Below are positions 9,853 to 18,366 of a DNA stretch of 64,000 nt, in pieces. The notes under the pieces were generated by a model that saw only the letters and a program-made list of their open reading frames with translations, did not search any database and was not told where the DNA came from. Within the stretch, counting starts at the first letter, position 1, and every line of letters starts with the position of its first letter. The stretch is from the NCBI RefSeq assembly GCF_023698535.1, contig NZ_JALJCL010000009.1, positions 1 to 64,000 of the forward strand, given 5' to 3'. The stretch comes from Halorientalis regularis (lineage in GTDB: Archaea > Halobacteriota > Halobacteria > Halobacteriales > Haloarculaceae). The position numbers and the translations under genes were made by a program.

Positions 9853-11112
9853 CTACCCCTGCCTACTCGCCGCCTTCGGCGGCTCCTTGAGGCAGGGGCT
9901 TCCTGCTTCTACGACGCGCTTTGCAGGAACAACCGCAGTTCCCGTAGGGAGCGCAGTCTCCACAGGCGTTTCTTCGGAGTGACCCACTCCTAGTTCCGAA
10001 AGTCCGCGAGAAAGAATGTTCCACGCTGCGTTTGCGTCTCTATCTGCTTCGATGCCACAGGCCGGACAGGAGTGCTCCCGAACCCACAGCGGCTTGTCTG
10101 TTTTGACGCCACATGACGCACATTCCTTGGTCGTGTCTTCTGGGTCAACCTCCACGAAGTGTGCCCCTTCCCGCTTGCATTTGTATTCGAGCAGATCGGT
10201 GAAGGTGTTCCACGTAGCAGACGCGGTGTTGCGGCTGTTCCCCGCTGATTCCAGCATCCCTTTTACATCGAGGTCCTCGACGGCGACCAGTTCGTACTCC
10301 CGAGCGTAGTAGTTCGAGAGTTTGTGCAGGAAATCGCGCCGCTTGCGCTTGATTTGCTGATGGCACTCAGCAACACGCTGACGTTGCTTCTCCCAGTTGT
10401 TCGACCCATGTTTTTTGCGCGAGAGGTTTCGTTGCTCCCGTTTGAGTCTGTCGCGTTCGTCCGAAAGGTCAAGTGAGCCAGCTGCTGTGCCGTCAGTGTC
10501 GTGAACGTACTTCAGAATCCCCACGTCGATGCCAACCATGTCGTCGGCGTCAATCTCCGCCAGCGACGGTTTGGGCGGTTCCTCTTTATTGTCAACGGCA
10601 AAGGAGGCATACCACTCTCCGGTCGGCTCTTTCTTGAGCGTGACTTCCTTGACTGTTTCATCGTCGGGAATTTTCCGGTGGCACTCTATTGGAATATCCG
10701 CAAGTTTCGACAGCGAGAGTACAGTCTGACCGTTCTTCTTGTCGAACTCGAAGCCAGACTGGACATAGGTGAAACTGCGGAAGTCCCTAGGTGCCTTCCA
10801 GTTGAGACTCCCGACGTTGTAGCCCTTCTCTTTCAGTTCAGACAGGGCTTTGATGCTGTCCTCAATCCGCATGACAGCGGCCTGTGCAACCGTCGAATAC
10901 AGGTCGTTCAACTCCTCCCACCAGTCTTTGAGGTCGGTAAGTTGATTGCGGACCTGTCGCACTCGTTGGTTGAGTGTTCCCGCCGATTCGGGAATCTCGG
11001 TGAATTCTCCAAGGGCGTGGTTGTAGAGTTGCCTACAGGTGTCTCGGTGGTAATCCAACAGCTCACGCTGTTCGGTGGTTGGCTTGAGCCGGAACCTGTA
11101 GGCGTAGTGCAT
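9853..11112 (-). CDS. tnpB: TnpB-family RNA-guided nuclease, intact
   Basis: This 419-residue TnpB is one of two complete copies in the window. It has a helical N-terminus from MHYAYRFRLKPTTEQ, and the three RuvC acidic residues: Asp in MVGIDVGILKY, Glu in VAVEDLDVKGM, Asp in ADRDANAAWN. Its zinc ribbon is CASCG plus CPACG. TnpB uses an omega-RNA made from the element's right end. Here the coding frame runs up to the terminal TTCAC, so that RNA must overlap the 3' end of the gene. Its guide would come from the flank beginning at 9847 and running leftwards. It follows a DUF2080 gene by 3 bp and is probably co-transcribed. All catalytic residues are present, so it is likely active. Confidence 0.93.
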   Translation of the reverse strand: MHYAYRFRLKPTTEQRELLDYHRDTCRQLYNHALGEFTEIPESAGTLNQRVRQVRNQLTDLKDWWEELNDLYSTVAQAAVMRIEDSIKALSELKEKGYNVGSLNWKAPRDFRSFTYVQSGFEFDKKNGQTVLSLSKLADIPIECHRKIPDDETVKEVTLKKEPTGEWYASFAVDNKEEPPKPSLAEIDADDMVGIDVGILKYVHDTDGTAAGSLDLSDERDRLKREQRNLSRKKHGSNNWEKQRQRVAECHQQIKRKRRDFLHKLSNYYAREYELVAVEDLDVKGMLESAGNSRNTASATWNTFTDLLEYKCKREGAHFVEVDPEDTTKECASCGVKTDKPLWVREHSCPACGIEADRDANAAWNILSRGLSELGVGHSEETPVETALPTGTAVVPAKRVVEAGSPCLKEPPKAASRQG

Positions 11113-11115
11113 TGG

Positions 11116-11256
11116 TTACTCGGTTGGGTCTGATGTTCGGACGATTTTCACGTCTGCGCCACGCCACCGTTTTGGGACGAGGACGTGTGCGCCGTTGCCG
11201 GTGGGTTTCACCTCGCCTTCGATGACTTCGTGGCCTTCAATTTCGTGTCTATCCAT
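11116..11256 (-). CDS. DUF2080-type small transposon-encoded protein
   Basis: ATG 11256 opens a 46-residue frame, MDRHEIEGHEVIEGEV onward, with VPKRWRGADVKIV near the end. Short DUF2080 proteins of this kind are known upstream of tnpB in haloarchaeal and methanogen elements. The VPKRW core recalls AbrB/SpoVT-like DNA-binding folds. The identical arrangement at 16425-16565 (nearly the same sequence) shows selection or recent common origin. It ends 3 bp before the tnpB start, so the two form an operon. Its role is unknown; a repressor of element genes or a TnpB partner is possible. Confidence 0.82.
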   Translation of the reverse strand: MDRHEIEGHEVIEGEVKPTGNGAHVLVPKRWRGADVKIVRTSDPTE

Positions 11257-11449
11257 CACCAGTGTTTAAATATTGTTTCAACATAAATGTATCGGTTCGT
11301 GGGCCTGTGGGCCAGCAACAAGAAGGCGTCTGCAAGATGATGACAGCGCTGTATCCCCTCCCTACTGCCCTCCTTGTCCGCTTGCGCGGACTGCGGTGCT
11401 CGTTGAGGAAGGAGGATTAGCGCCTGCAATCTGCTAAATTGTTCTCTCA

Positions 11450-13234
11450 TCAGTTGGCGAGCGTCCTCCGTGCAATAACATAGAGTACCACGGTGCAGAA
11501 GGCACTACCAAGAGTATACGGCAGGATAGATACGAAATACGAGATCAACGACTCAAAAATAGAGAGATTCTGTGTAGCTGTTGCCGTTCTAGTGGACACC
11601 TGTGTTGTCCTCTGCTGTTGTGTGGGCGTCAACGTTGGTGTACTGCCTTTCTTTTCAGTCGTCGTCGGTCGCGACTGGGGCGGTGTCATCACTGTCTCTG
11701 TCGGGACATTTGGTGTCGGTTGTGAGGTCTGCTGTGGATCCGGACGGGTAATTTGGTATCTTTGAATATGTTCTGTACCAGCCACATCCTGAACTCGCAC
11801 TTGGACGGTAACTGGATACGAGTCAACGTAGAGGGATTCGTTAAATTCTAGACGACTGGTCGTTTCATCAGCCTGCAAAATAGCAATATCCGAGAGCGTT
11901 CCATCATCCAATCGTGCTTCGATCTCGGCATTGGAAAATTGCCCCTGGTCAATCGTACCCACAACTCTTGCAGTCTGGTCCCCGAGTCGTTGGGTAGCCT
12001 GCGTGTCGATAACGATATTGGGGGAGACAAAATCCGCATAAGAAATTGAATAATTTAGCGTTGCGTTATTTCCAACAAGGTCAGTTGCCCACAATGAAAT
12101 GCCATTTCTGGCTAGTGAAGCAGGAATCTCAACAGTAGTGGTGTACTTTCTCTGTTGTTTATAGATATTGTTCTCAGAATAATATGAATGAAGGCCCGTG
12201 GTATTGCCGGACCCCAACTGACGACCGAACAAGGAAATCCCGACATTATCTGTCACCTGGATTTTGAGTGCAACTGCTGATTGTTTATGCAGTGGAGTTG
12301 TTTTTAAAATCTCTATATCCGGAGACTCTTGATCGGAGATATTCAGGACAAACGTATACTTGCGGTGGTTATCTTTCGCGTCGGTTGTTTCGACTGTGAC
12401 ATAATTCGTGCCATTCGTCTGGTTTTTTCGATTTGGACCAAGCGTTAGTTGCTGTGTGAATGATTTTCCAGGATCGTCGATAACGTATCGCGATCGTTCT
12501 GTCTGTTCCCCGTTGAATGTGTACTCATAGCGGTGTTTAATTACAACTCGTTGTACAGAACTTCGGTCGGTCAATTCTCCACTGAGCGTGATATTTGAGG
12601 TATTGAGAGTGTAGTTTTGCTCCGGTGGTTGCAGGCCTGTTGTAACGAATGGTTCCTCAAAATTGATCCGGGGTGCAATCGCGTCTTCAACGATGGTTGT
12701 CGAGTGAACTGTAGTTGTATTTCCGACTGCAATCACGGACACACGATGGCCACCATCGCGAAGATTCAGTGTAGTTGTTGTCGAGAATTTTGTATCGTTT
12801 GGAGAGTACGTTCGTTGAGTCCGGCCATCGATACGGACAAGAACCGATTCGAGAGCAGTTGTTGATCGAATTGAGATCCCCAGGCGGGGGTCTTCACCAG
12901 TGGTGATTCGTGATCCATTTTGTAGCACTCCACCATTCACAGTCACAGTAACATCTGTGTTAGAAGGAATCGCCGATTGAGTGGTGTCGTTCGATATCGT
13001 CGAATTGTTTTCGACGAGCATTGGTGTGCCACCGGCACTTCCCATACAGCTTAGAGCGAAACAGAGGAGAATAGTAGTCAGAGTTATACCGCTCAGAATA
13101 CCCGTAATCTGTCTTCGACAGTTGTTTTCACCATTCAGTGACGAGTCAGCATCAGCCACATCTACCACTGATAGTCGACTTGGGAATATAAATCCATGTT
13201 TCAGTTCATCTGTGGACGAGATTCGTTGTGGCAT
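11450..13234 (-). CDS. Large surface protein with Ig-like domains and C-terminal membrane anchor
   Basis: The 594-residue protein has a membrane or signal segment at residues 45-70 (ILSGITLTTILLCFALSCMG). About 400 residues of beta-rich repeats follow, alternating motifs such as VTVQVRVQDVAGTEH and LWATDLVGNNATL, which resemble bacterial Ig-like/cadherin-like repeats. Then come a Thr/Gln/Pro-rich spacer (about 495-560) and a C-terminal transmembrane helix ending ARRTLAN. Many Asn-Xaa-Thr sites suggest N-glycosylation. The layout is that of an outward-facing membrane-anchored adhesin or stalk. The start is uncertain; a start further in would give a shorter signal. The tnpB element ends 24 bp downstream. 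Confidence 0.8.
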   Translation of the reverse strand: MPQRISSTDELKHGFIFPSRLSVVDVADADSSLNGENNCRRQITGILSGITLTTILLCFALSCMGSAGGTPMLVENNSTISNDTTQSAIPSNTDVTVTVNGGVLQNGSRITTGEDPRLGISIRSTTALESVLVRIDGRTQRTYSPNDTKFSTTTTLNLRDGGHRVSVIAVGNTTTVHSTTIVEDAIAPRINFEEPFVTTGLQPPEQNYTLNTSNITLSGELTDRSSVQRVVIKHRYEYTFNGEQTERSRYVIDDPGKSFTQQLTLGPNRKNQTNGTNYVTVETTDAKDNHRKYTFVLNISDQESPDIEILKTTPLHKQSAVALKIQVTDNVGISLFGRQLGSGNTTGLHSYYSENNIYKQQRKYTTTVEIPASLARNGISLWATDLVGNNATLNYSISYADFVSPNIVIDTQATQRLGDQTARVVGTIDQGQFSNAEIEARLDDGTLSDIAILQADETTSRLEFNESLYVDSYPVTVQVRVQDVAGTEHIQRYQITRPDPQQTSQPTPNVPTETVMTPPQSRPTTTEKKGSTPTLTPTQQQRTTQVSTRTATATQNLSIFESLISYFVSILPYTLGSAFCTVVLYVIARRTLAN

Positions 13235-13299
13235 CTCTCGGCTACGTGACTACAGGGCAAGTCACAACACTAATCTGGTACTTCGGTTATAGCGTAGTT

Positions 13300-14100
13300 A
13301 TGGACAAACGTCTAGCCGCCCTCATTGGACTGTCCGTCCTTGTTGTTCTTGCTGGCTGTAATGGCGCAACGGGTCCACAGTCTCCATCGAGTACAACCAC
13401 TGAGCCCGGAGAAAACGAGACAGACCAACCGGAAGTAGTCTATAATGGCGTCCAGTTGCCGGATGGAACAACAGCCACCCACATTAACGAAACGCAGGTC
13501 CTCACAGCGCAGCAATCGCTGTTAGCGAGTCAGGACTACCGTGTTGGGATCAATCTGACGCATGCTGCAGCTGGAGGGGTCGCTAATACGACTACCATCA
13601 TCGCCAGTAACAGAAGTCATCAACAGCTATATCTCCGGAGTGATCTACCCGGTCGAACGCTGGAAGAGTATTATACAGCAAATCGATCACTTTCTCGGAC
13701 TGAGATTGGAAACGAAACTTCCGTTCGCGAAAGTGAGGTAGATTCGTTTGAGGCGATTCATGAACGCGAAGCACAGCCCGGTAGTCTACTGACGGCGCTT
13801 CTGACTGCAGCGGAGTTTACTGCTGTTAATACGACAGCAATTGATGGCCACGATGCAATTGTGTATAATGTAACAGATGTCTCTGGGTCTAACTCTAGTC
13901 GTTTTCCGCCGGTAATCGAACGGTTCAATGGATCAATGACCATTGACGATCGCGGCCTCATTCGAGATATCTCACTTACAACATTAGGCGTCCGGAATGG
14001 GACAGTAGAAGCAATGTTCCAAGAGTATCGAACACTCAGGTATGGTGATGTTCGGGTCCAAGAGCCCGGCTGGGTCCAAAACCAGTCACAAGGAACCTAA
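13300..14100 (+). CDS. Haloarchaeal lipoprotein, DUF7537-like
   Basis: ATG 13300 is the likely start because it gives MDKRLAALIGLSVLVVLAGC, a clean lipoprotein signal with lipobox LAGC. The mature part has an acidic linker (about 25-45) and then a domain with YNGVQLPDGTTATHINETQ. It also has repeated statements of the pattern seen in haloarchaeal lipoproteins annotated DUF7537 (alpha/beta, LolA-like). Several sequons (NLT, NTT, NRS) are present. It is divergent from the large surface protein gene upstream. No enzymatic motif is seen. The family assignment is from memory of the pattern, and the function is unknown. Confidence 0.75.
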   Translation: MDKRLAALIGLSVLVVLAGCNGATGPQSPSSTTTEPGENETDQPEVVYNGVQLPDGTTATHINETQVLTAQQSLLASQDYRVGINLTHAAAGGVANTTTIIASNRSHQQLYLRSDLPGRTLEEYYTANRSLSRTEIGNETSVRESEVDSFEAIHEREAQPGSLLTALLTAAEFTAVNTTAIDGHDAIVYNVTDVSGSNSSRFPPVIERFNGSMTIDDRGLIRDISLTTLGVRNGTVEAMFQEYRTLRYGDVRVQEPGWVQNQSQGT

Positions 14101-14202
14101 CAAAATTCGCGAAGAGAGAGAAAGTGCGTACACAAATTTTCTGTGGCTGTCGAATCTTCGGTGGGCGAATTAGTTGTTAAGTCGCGGTCCGCACAGCCAG
14201 TC

Positions 14203-15791
14203 TTGACCTCCTTCTCCGCGTGAACGCGGAGGAATCCCACCACGGGATTTCAGGCCGAGTGTAGCGGCCTGTTGGTTTCAAGACGCATACGTTCCACACG
14301 TCTCTTGCTGGGTTTCAGCATCGGCGTGGCTGTCTTGTGACCCGGTCAAAGAGGTCGTTCGGAAATCGGAGATTTCTGTGATCACGAGAATCTTCGATTC
14401 TCCGACAACCCCATCCGTAGCCGAGTCATCGTCACCGGCCTTCTGCCGGGAAGCCCGGTCGCTTCGGTCGTGACTCTCTCCACTACGGTAGCGGTCTGCA
14501 ATGTTTATCGCCCCGTTCACGTCGGCTTGGTACTCACTGACCCAACAGTCGTCGTTCGAGCATCTGAACGTCGCCTGTCGTGGCCGGGAGCCATGTTCAC
14601 CGCAGGCGTAGCACGCCGTCGACGTATTCCGGGGATTCACCGTTGCGACGGGAATCCCCTGCTCGGCGGCTTTGTAGCGAATCTGTGCGTGAAGGTTGGC
14701 AAAGCCCCACCCGTGCAACCGCCGATTCATGTACTCACCGTAGTCCATGTTCTCGCGGATGTACGTCAGGTCTTCCAGTACCAGTACCGGGTTCTCGATA
14801 GACTCAGCGTACTCAACGACTTCACGGGTCACACGGTGGAACACGTCGTTAATCTGGTCTCACAGCGCGTCACCGTAGGATTCTGCGATTCGCTTACTGC
14901 CGCGCTACTGAAGCCGTCGCTTGGCGGTGAAGTAGGTTTTGCGGAGTCGACGAACGGCTTTGCCGTCATCGGCCCACAGTTCGGGGCGAACAGGAGAGCC
15001 AGAGTCGTCGCGGTGACACACCGTGACGAGACTCGCTTCTCCAATGTCCACGCCGATGGGCGTCCGCTCGTCGGTGGACGCCGCAGATTTGTCCTCCACG
15101 TCGCGGGTCGCGGTGATGTGAAGATACCACATTCCGTCCCGCTCAAACAACCGACTTTCACCCATCTCGGCGTCGTCTGCGTACAGTGCTTCAAGCCACT
15201 CCCGCTGGTCGGGATTGGCCCGAGCCGGAATCCAGAGGTGGTAATCCTCGTGGTGCGGGATTTTGGCGTACCACTCGATCGCGTTCTGTGGCTGATGGTC
15301 GAGTTGCAGGCCTTCGTTGGTGAACCGTACCGGGTGGTTGTCGTGAGGCTCGTCGGCGTCGTAGCTGTTGTGGAGTTGTGGGACGTACTGCTTGAGGGCG
15401 TTTTTCGCGTAGCCGCTCAGGTCGTACTTGACAACCACGTCGTTGGCCGCTGACTGTGTGTCACAGCCAGCGGCGAAGGCGGCCTGAAGCGCCTGCTGGT
15501 ACGCATCCCGTGTCTCGCGAAGCTTCTGTCGCTTGTGGACGGTCGGGTCCACAAGCTTCAGTTCGAGCGTTTTCGTGACCTCGCCCATCGTCGCCGTACT
15601 CCATCTGTGAGTTGTGAGAGACATATACCTGGGCCATCCAGGGTGAAAGTGAAACGGTGGGAAATCCGGCACTGCAATAGAACGGTGTATTGTCACACCC
15701 TGCTGTCCGCTCGACCCCGCCTGTTCGCTTCTCGGTTCCCACAGAGCGTCGGAACACCCGTCACTCACGGGAAGGCGGGGGGTATGCGCTC
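14203..15791 (-). mobile_element. tnpB-only IS200/IS605-family element, disrupts a small membrane gene
   Basis: The right end has the hairpin TCCGCGT/ACGCGGA and ends TCAA at 14206-14203. The left end begins GAGCGCATACC at 15791, as in the tnpA-bearing element at 4744-6653. The left hairpin (CCCGCC...GGCGGGG, about 15715-15780) has an enlarged loop of about 50 bases compared with that relative. There is no tnpA between tnpB and the left end. Joining the flanks restores an open frame (see 15792-15999), which supports both boundaries. Confidence 0.75.
14278..15588 (-). pseudogene. tnpB: tnpB with two in-frame stop codons
   Basis: From ATG 15588 (MGEVTKTLELKLV) to 14278 the frame would give 436 residues, but it has TAG after AKRRLQ and TGA after ESYGDAL (near 14904 and 14860). 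The sister gene at 4820-6139 has CGG (Arg) and TGG (Trp) at these places, so all changes are transitions. RuvC-I (GVDIGEASL), RuvC-II (VLEDLTYI), the zinc ribbon (CYACG) and the last Asp (EYQADVNGAIN) are preserved. Loss of function therefore looks recent. A 188-residue C-terminal piece could still be made from ATG 14844. Confidence 0.85.
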
Positions 15792-15999
15792 TTATCTCTA
15801 TCAGCACACAAATCCCGAGCAGTACTGGTAGCCATCGCATGGCGGGCCCTGCCCCGAGGACGAGCATTAGGATACCGGCCACGTGGTTCTCAACGGAGAC
15901 AGTACTGATTGCTCGGATCCCATGTGGAACCTCTTTGATCCGCTCACCGAGAAAGTCCAGTTCGTCGATCATGGACAGTACCTCAATCAGAGGGTACAT
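15792..15999 (-). pseudogene. Small membrane protein gene cut by the tnpB element at 14203-15791
   Basis: ATG 15999 opens a frame (MYPLIEVLSMIDELDFLGER) with a hydrophobic helix pair (VAGILMLVLGAG and LPVLLGICVLI). The frame meets the element at 15791. Removing the element joins GAGATAA to GACTGGC at 14202 and continues in frame for eight codons to TAA, giving a protein of about 78 residues. The fusion frame that now runs into the element is an accident. I do not recognise the protein. The restored frame is what I see; that it was a real gene is inferred. Confidence 0.5.
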
Positions 16000-16098
16000 T
16001 CGGTGCGATTTGACTGTCGTAGCAGCGGGGTAGCAGAGCGATTTCCCACATCGTCTTTGGCACAGTTATTAGGATATCCGAAATGAACGAGCGAGTAG

Positions 16099-16251
16099 AT
16101 GTGGGGAGATTTAGTGTTAGGAAGCGGATTGGCAGTGATTGGGGTTGCCATCGGACTCATCTATACGGGCCCCGGAGTATGGTTGGGTGCCACTATGGTG
16201 GTTGCTGGTATCATTGTCATCCTGGGACCGATTTGGGCGGAGATTAGCTGA
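16099..16251 (+). CDS. 50-residue membrane protein
   Basis: ATG 16099 gives MWGDLVLGSGLAVIGVAIGL followed by a glycine turn and a second helix, MVVAGIIVILGPIW. It is a two-helix hairpin typical of tiny haloarchaeal membrane proteins. The upstream sequence gives no strong ribosome-binding site. The next tnpB element begins 4 bp after its TGA, so the gene survived insertion intact. No family is recognised. It could be a real small gene or chance; the clean two-helix pattern favours a gene. Confidence 0.5.
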   Translation: MWGDLVLGSGLAVIGVAIGLIYTGPGVWLGATMVVAGIIVILGPIWAEIS

Positions 16252-16424
16252 ACGCAGGCGCTAAGCCCCCTCCCTCACGAAGCACCGCAGTCCGCGTCAG
16301 CGGACAAGGAGCGCAGTAGGGAGGGGATACAGCGCCGTCATCGACTCTCTCACACAGTCTTGTTGCTGGCCCATAGGCCCATGCACCGACACACTTATGT
16401 TTAAACCGTGTATACACTGTGGTG

Positions 16425-16565
16425 ATGGATAGGCACGGAATCGAAGGCCACGAAGTCATCGAAGGCGAAGTGAAAGCCACTGGCAACGGCGCACACGTCC
16501 TCGTCCCGAAACGGTGGCGTGGCGCAGACGTGAAAATCGTCCGAACCTCCGATCACGACGGCTAA
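16425..16565 (+). CDS. DUF2080-type small transposon-encoded protein (second copy)
   Basis: The 46-residue protein MDRHGIEGHEVIEGEV... differs from the copy at 11116-11256 at only a few positions (Glu5 to Gly, Pro18 to Ala, and the last residues). The tnpB start codon follows the stop codon by 4 bp. The conserved core VPKRWRGADVKIV is unchanged, while the partner tnpB has a stop codon. The small protein has therefore stayed intact after loss of full-length TnpB. The function is unknown; it may bind DNA. Confidence 0.8.
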   Translation: MDRHGIEGHEVIEGEVKATGNGAHVLVPKRWRGADVKIVRTSDHDG

Positions 16566-16569
16566 CACG

Positions 16570-17814
16570 ATGAACTACAACTACAGGTATTGCCTCAAGC
16601 CGACCGATAGCCAGCGAGATACGCTGGACTACCACCGCGATACCTGTAGACAACTCTACAACCACGCCCTGTACCGCTTCAGCCAGATTCCAGAAGACGA
16701 AGGCACCGTCGAACAGCGGGTTCGAAAAATCCGTGACGAGCTTCCCGCCCTCAAAGACTGGTGAGACGCACTCACCGACGTGTACTCGAAAGTGCTTCAG
16801 CCCACTGTCATGCGGATTGCGAAAAACATCAACCGACTCGGCCAACTCAAAGAACAGGGTTACAACGTTGGGGAGCTTCGGTGGAAGTCACCTCGGGAGT
16901 TTCGCAGTTTCACCTACAACCAGTCTGGCTTCGAGTTCGACAAGAAGAGTGGTCAGACCGTGTTGTCACTCTCGAAACTCGCGGACATTCCCATCGAACT
17001 CCACCGACCACTACCCGACGATGCCACAGTCAAAGAAGTCACGCTCAAAAAAGAGAAAACCGGTGAGTGGTTCGCCATCTTCGGCATCGAGATGGACACA
17101 GAACAGCCAGCCAAGCCACCGCTGGAAGATATTGACACTGACGAGATGGTCGGCATCGACGTGGGCATCCTGAAATATGCCCACGACACAGACGGCACTG
17201 CGGTCGAATCACTCGACCTCTCGGAAGAACGCAACAGGCTCGGACGAGAGCAACGGAAGCTCTCCCGGAAAGCATACAACTCGAACAACTGGGAGAAGCA
17301 ACGTCAGCGTGTCGCTGAGTGTCACCAACAAATCAAGCGCAAGCGGCGCGATTTCCTGCATAAACTCTCGAACTATTACGCTCGGGAGTACGAGCTGGTT
17401 GCCGTCGAAGATCTCGACGTGAAGGGGATGCTGGAATCGCCGCGCAACAGCCGCAACACGGCGTCGGCAGCATGGAATATCTTCACCGATATGCTCGAAA
17501 CGAAGTGTGAGCGGGAAGGCACACACTTCGTGGAAGTTGACCCCGAAGGCACCACCAAAGAGTGCGCTCAGTGTGGCGTCGAAACCGAGAAGCCGCTGTG
17601 GGTGCGTGAGCACTCCTGTCCTGCCTGTGGCTTCGAGGCTGACAGAGACGCAAACGCAGCGTGGAACGTCCTTTCTCGCGGACTCATCAAACTAGGACTG
17701 GGTCACTCCAAAGGAACGCCTGTGGAGACTGCGGTTGTGTCTGCAAAGCGCGTCGTGGAGGCAGGAAGCCCCTGCCTCAAGGAGCCGCCGAAGACGGCGA
17801 GTAGGCAGGGGTAG
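16570..17814 (+). pseudogene. tnpB: tnpB interrupted by an opal codon
   Basis: ATG 16570 opens a 414-codon frame with TGA at 16762-16764 after ELPALKDW. The intact copy at 9853-11112 reads TGG (Trp) there, so one G-to-A change is enough. The rest is complete: Asp in MVGIDVGILKY, Glu in VAVEDLDVKGM, zinc ribbon CAQCG/CPACG, last Asp in ADRDANAAWN. A 344-residue N-terminally truncated protein could start at ATG 16780. The right-end sequence from which the omega-RNA would be made is intact. Confidence 0.85.
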
Positions 17815-17819
17815 TTCAC

Positions 17820-18366
17820 TGATTGTGGACTAAGCGATCTCCCGAAGTTTCAAGCCAGGTATTTTGTGCGAGTATTACCGTGGGGAAAACAGTGTCGTAC
17901 GCTCGGTCGATATCAGCCGAATGGGCTAGCCGATGAAAACGGGTGATCTGCCGGCACCCACAATCAGCCGCCGCTCTGGTTGAGAGTGCACTTGAGAAGC
18001 CAGCACGTAGCAGTGTTGCACCCACTGCAGGTCTATTACCCGAAGTCATAGTAACGGGCGTGATGCTTTTCAAGAATTTTGATATCAACCATAACCCCCT
18101 ATTCAGTGTTCCGTCTTGGCCCGATTTCGCCGGTGGCTTCGATGTCAAACTGTTCAATGACGAGAGAAAATATAATTTAATATGTTTACCACTGAATCAA
18201 TGAAAGTGCATCAAGATAACCAAAAGTATATCACTTTGAGATGCAGAGAAGAAACTGAATAAATGGTTAGTCACAATCCTGTGAGAGCAAAATCAGTCTG
18301 CAAACAAAATGTCGCAGACAATGCATTCTATAACAGAGTGCGCCCATCTACAGTGTTTAACAGCCA
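17820..18366. other. Gene-free stretch before the surface-protein/RND operon
   Basis: No frame here has a recognisable motif. The last 200 bases are AT-rich (for example near 18170-18190 and 18250-18360), and the promoter of the operon starting at 18367 should lie there. No convincing single TATA box or operator palindrome could be picked out. Confidence 0.4.

Larger units (their letters stand above)
9848..11425 (-). mobile_element. Intact tnpB element with DUF2080 gene, ends mapped
   Basis: The element starts (minus strand) at AGGCG, 11425, and ends in TTCAC at 9852-9848, right after the tnpB stop codon. The element at 16256-17819 has the same two ends and the same two genes, and the element at 26470-27809 shares the ends. 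The left subterminal region has a nested hairpin with inner stem GTCCGC/GCGGAC. It lies between a lipoprotein gene and a surface-protein gene and disrupts neither. Confidence 0.85.
16256..17819 (+). mobile_element. tnpB element with DUF2080 gene, copy of the 9848-11425 type
   Basis: It starts AGGCGCTAA at 16256 and ends TTCAC at 17815-17819, directly after the tnpB stop. The left end folds as a nested hairpin: outer stem CCCCTCCCT/AGGGAGGGG (16267-16275 with 16318-16326) and inner stem GTCCGC/GCGGAC (16290-16305). Gene order and ends equal those of the element at 9848, but its tnpB is broken. Confidence 0.82.

Noticed and set aside
17816-18203. Overlapping frames on both strands before the RND operon
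   Set aside because: No recognisable motif, no start signal, and the minus frame runs into the end of a tnpB element.
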